From Alcanivorax sp. (GTDB lineage Bacteria; Pseudomonadota; Gammaproteobacteria; Pseudomonadales; Alcanivoracaceae), in assembly GCF_019431375.1 (NCBI RefSeq), contig NZ_CP080267.1:3808540-3872539 (forward strand): a DNA stretch of 64,000 nucleotides, given 5' to 3'. The notes below the pieces were generated by a model, which saw only the letters and a list, made by a program, of their open reading frames with translations, had not been told where the DNA came from and searched no databases. A program made the position numbers and the translations under genes. This document shows, in pieces, positions 62,187 to 64,000 of the stretch; position 1 is the stretch's first letter, and every line of letters begins with the position of its first letter.

Positions 62187-63563
62187 TCAGGACTGCTGGG
62201 CTTGCGGCCGGCGGTTGCCTGCCGGGCGACGGCGTCGCTGGCTGTTGCCGCCGGGGCGGCTGTTGTTATTGGCCGGGCGAGCCTGGCGGTTCTGGCCATT
62301 GCCTCCGCCGCCGTTGCCATTGCGGGCCTGACCGTTTCCGCCACTGCTGTCTGAACGGGCATGGGCGGGTTTGGCTTTCTTCGGGCGTTTGCGCTTCGGT
62401 GGCTGCAGCGCCCCCGCTGCCGGTAACGGCTCGCCAGGCTCGAAGCCGGCCACGATCTTGCGCTCCAGCTGTTGCTGGGTAAGCCGTTCAATATCCTTCA
62501 GCTGCTGGGCTTCATCGGCGCTGACCAGGGAAATGGCCTGGCCGGTGGCGCCGGCACGACCGGTGCGGCCGATGCGGTGCACATAGTCTTCCGGCACATT
62601 GGGCAGATCCACGTTTACCACCTGTGGCAACTGCTCAATGTCCAGGCCCCGGGCGGCAATGTCAGTGGCGACCAGCGCGCGGATCTTGCCGTTCTTGAAA
62701 TCTGCCAGGGCACGAGTGCGGGCATTCTGGCTCTTGTTGCCGTGGATGGCAGCGGCTTCGATGCCGTTGCTTTCCAGCTGCTTGGCCAGCTTGTTGGCGC
62801 CGTGCTTGGTGCGGCTGAACACCAGCACCTGGAACCAGTTGTTGTCCTGGATCAGGTGAGTCAGCAGGGCCGCCTTGCGCTGTTTGTCCACCGGGGCGAT
62901 CCACTGGGTGACCAGCTCGGTGGTGGTGTTGCGCGGGCTCACATCGATTTCCACCGGATCGTTCACCAGGCCTTTGGCCAGGGCGCGGATTTCCGGGGAG
63001 AAGGTGGCCGAAAACATCAGGTTTTGCCGTTTCGGCGGCAGTTTGGAGAGAATCTTGCGGATGTCGTGGATGAAGCCCATATCGAGCATGCGATCCGCTT
63101 CGTCCAGCACCAGTATTTCCAGGCGGTCGAATTTCACCGCGTTCTGCTGATACAGGTCCAGCAGGCGTCCGGGAGTGGCTACCAGAATATCGGCACCGCC
63201 ACGCAGGCGCTGCATCTGCGGATTGACCTTCACACCGCCGAATACCACGGTGGAAGTGAGCGGCAGATTCTTGCCGTAGGTGGCCACACTCTCGGCGACC
63301 TGGGCGGCCAGTTCCCGGGTGGGGGTCAGTACCAGGGCGCGTACCTGGTTGTTACTGGCGGCCTGGCCGGCGCGCAGGCGCTCCAGCAGGGGCAGGGTGA
63401 AACCGGCGGTCTTGCCGGTGCCGGTCTGGGCAGCAGCCATGACATCGCGGCCGCTGAGTACGGCGGGGATGGCCTGGGCCTGGATTGGTGACGGGGTGTG
63501 ATAACCCTGATCGGCAACAGCGGCCAACAGGTCATCCCCCAGTCCAAGGGAAGTAAAAGGCAT
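62187..63563 (-). CDS. rhlE: DEAD-box RNA helicase (RhlE-like)
   Basis: 458 residues. MPFTSLGLGDDLLAAVADQGYHTPSPIQAQAIP (Q motif), AAQTGTGKTAGF (motif I), PTRELAAQV (Ia), VLDEADRMLDMGF (II), FSATF (III), VATDIAARGLDIEQLP (V), HRIGRTGRAG (VI). The C-terminus after ~375 is Arg/Gly/Asn/Pro-rich (SSGGNGQARNGNGGGGNGQN), as in RhlE tails that bind RNA. Cytosolic, involved in ribosome assembly and RNA decay. Start ATG 63563. Confidence 0.93.
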   Translation of the reverse strand: MPFTSLGLGDDLLAAVADQGYHTPSPIQAQAIPAVLSGRDVMAAAQTGTGKTAGFTLPLLERLRAGQAASNNQVRALVLTPTRELAAQVAESVATYGKNLPLTSTVVFGGVKVNPQMQRLRGGADILVATPGRLLDLYQQNAVKFDRLEILVLDEADRMLDMGFIHDIRKILSKLPPKRQNLMFSATFSPEIRALAKGLVNDPVEIDVSPRNTTTELVTQWIAPVDKQRKAALLTHLIQDNNWFQVLVFSRTKHGANKLAKQLESNGIEAAAIHGNKSQNARTRALADFKNGKIRALVATDIAARGLDIEQLPQVVNVDLPNVPEDYVHRIGRTGRAGATGQAISLVSADEAQQLKDIERLTQQQLERKIVAGFEPGEPLPAAGALQPPKRKRPKKAKPAHARSDSSGGNGQARNGNGGGGNGQNRQARPANNNSRPGGNSQRRRRPAGNRRPQAQQS

Positions 63564-63654
63564 TTAATTGGGTCTGACATAAGAAGGGGCGGCAAGCCTA
63601 CCCCATCCCGGTCTGGAACACGAGCCCGGCGGTCCGACGGCCAGCAGCTGGACG

Positions 63655-64000
63655 CTAGCGTATCGGCGGGGTATTGCTGAGAATTTCATCCACCCCGGAG
63701 CGAAGCGCCTGGCGCTGTTGCTCTCGCCCCTCCGGCAGGAACGCCAGCACCCGACCGCCCAGGCGGTGATAGGCATCCACCAGGGAGCGGCGGAACAGCG
63801 GCAGGCCATGGAATACCGGTGGTAGCGAATAGGTGCGGCCATAGCGGATGGCGGCCAGCGGCCTGAGCCCCATCAGCAGCGACAGGCCGGCTCGGCGGCA
63901 TTCGTTGTGGGGGGCCATGGTGATGGCGCCAGGGAAATGCTGGCGTAGCAGTTGGGTGTGTTCCGGGTTCCAGAGCAGAAAACGGGCCTGACGGCAGAGC
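63655..64000 (-). CDS. probable glycerophosphodiester phosphodiesterase, C-terminal part (cut by edge)
   Basis: ~114 residues, frame open to the right edge. LCRQARFLLWNPEHTQLLRQHFPGAI, YSLPPVFHGLPLFRRSLVDAYHRLGGRVLAFLPEGREQQRQALRSGVDEILSNTPPIR. The ending (a long strand RVLAFL, a helix, then GVDEILSNTP) is the typical GDPD barrel closure (GVD-I-TN-P). The metal-binding HRG motif would be off the window, so identity is not certain. Confidence 0.55.
   Translation of the reverse strand, partial: LCRQARFLLWNPEHTQLLRQHFPGAITMAPHNECRRAGLSLLMGLRPLAAIRYGRTYSLPPVFHGLPLFRRSLVDAYHRLGGRVLAFLPEGREQQRQALRSGVDEILSNTPPIR

Overview
The window reads as chromosomal DNA of a gammaproteobacterium, most like Alcanivorax or a near relative. 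This is inferred from the gene set and protein character (single-chain Sat, LpxO-type hydroxylase, a PraB-like secreted protein, a Pseudomonas-like NrdA with two ATP-cones, OprF-like OmpA), not from a database search. Coding density is high, most genes are GC-rich and no rRNA or tRNA gene was seen. One gene is cut by each edge: a P-type ATPase on the left and a probable glycerophosphodiester phosphodiesterase on the right.

The left 26 kb is accessory in character. It holds a P-type ATPase end, a divergent phosphoketolase-like enzyme and a Na/Pi transporter. Next comes a chaperone-usher (Csu/spore-coat-U type) pilus locus that is broken twice over: an IS30-family element splits the usher inside its signal peptide, and the major pilin gene sits directly on the stump of an acetolactate-synthase-like gene. 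After an amidohydrolase, a decayed glycine-zipper lipoprotein gene and an AT-rich stretch with an SBF transporter comes a metal-resistance island (16.98-24.48 kb): MerR regulator, CDF exporter, His-rich secreted protein, CzcCBA/CusCBA-type RND pump and a P-II-like protein, driven from a textbook 19-bp-spacer MerR promoter. A complete IS3-family element (24760-26001) ends the accessory half.

The right 38 kb is mostly housekeeping: nrdA-nrdB, an RstAB-like two-component pair, glpK, two tandem diguanylate cyclases, an orphan Fbp-type ABC ATPase, argD-argF, a hydantoinase-B-like protein, a Fur-controlled TonB receptor, grxD, a porin, an FMN-binding/PepSY pair, a peroxiredoxin, RNase T (frameshifted), argG, a propeller lipoprotein, gloA, a rimB-rimK-aspartoacylase-like cassette, a TMEM143-like protein, sat, an lpxO-like gene, a PraB-like gene and rhlE.

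The most striking unexplained structure is a set of short intergenic elements in this right half. At ten sites, tandem arrays of 7-base words occur (a related 9-base version is at an eleventh). The words differ from site to site, but the period of 7, the array length of about 3-5 words and, at most sites, a second array in reverse-complement orientation are shared. They sit at gene 3' ends, next to terminators, and immediately upstream of the argD and hyuB-like start codons. One inverted pair brackets a 268-bp MITE-like element with perfect 25-bp terminal inverted repeats.
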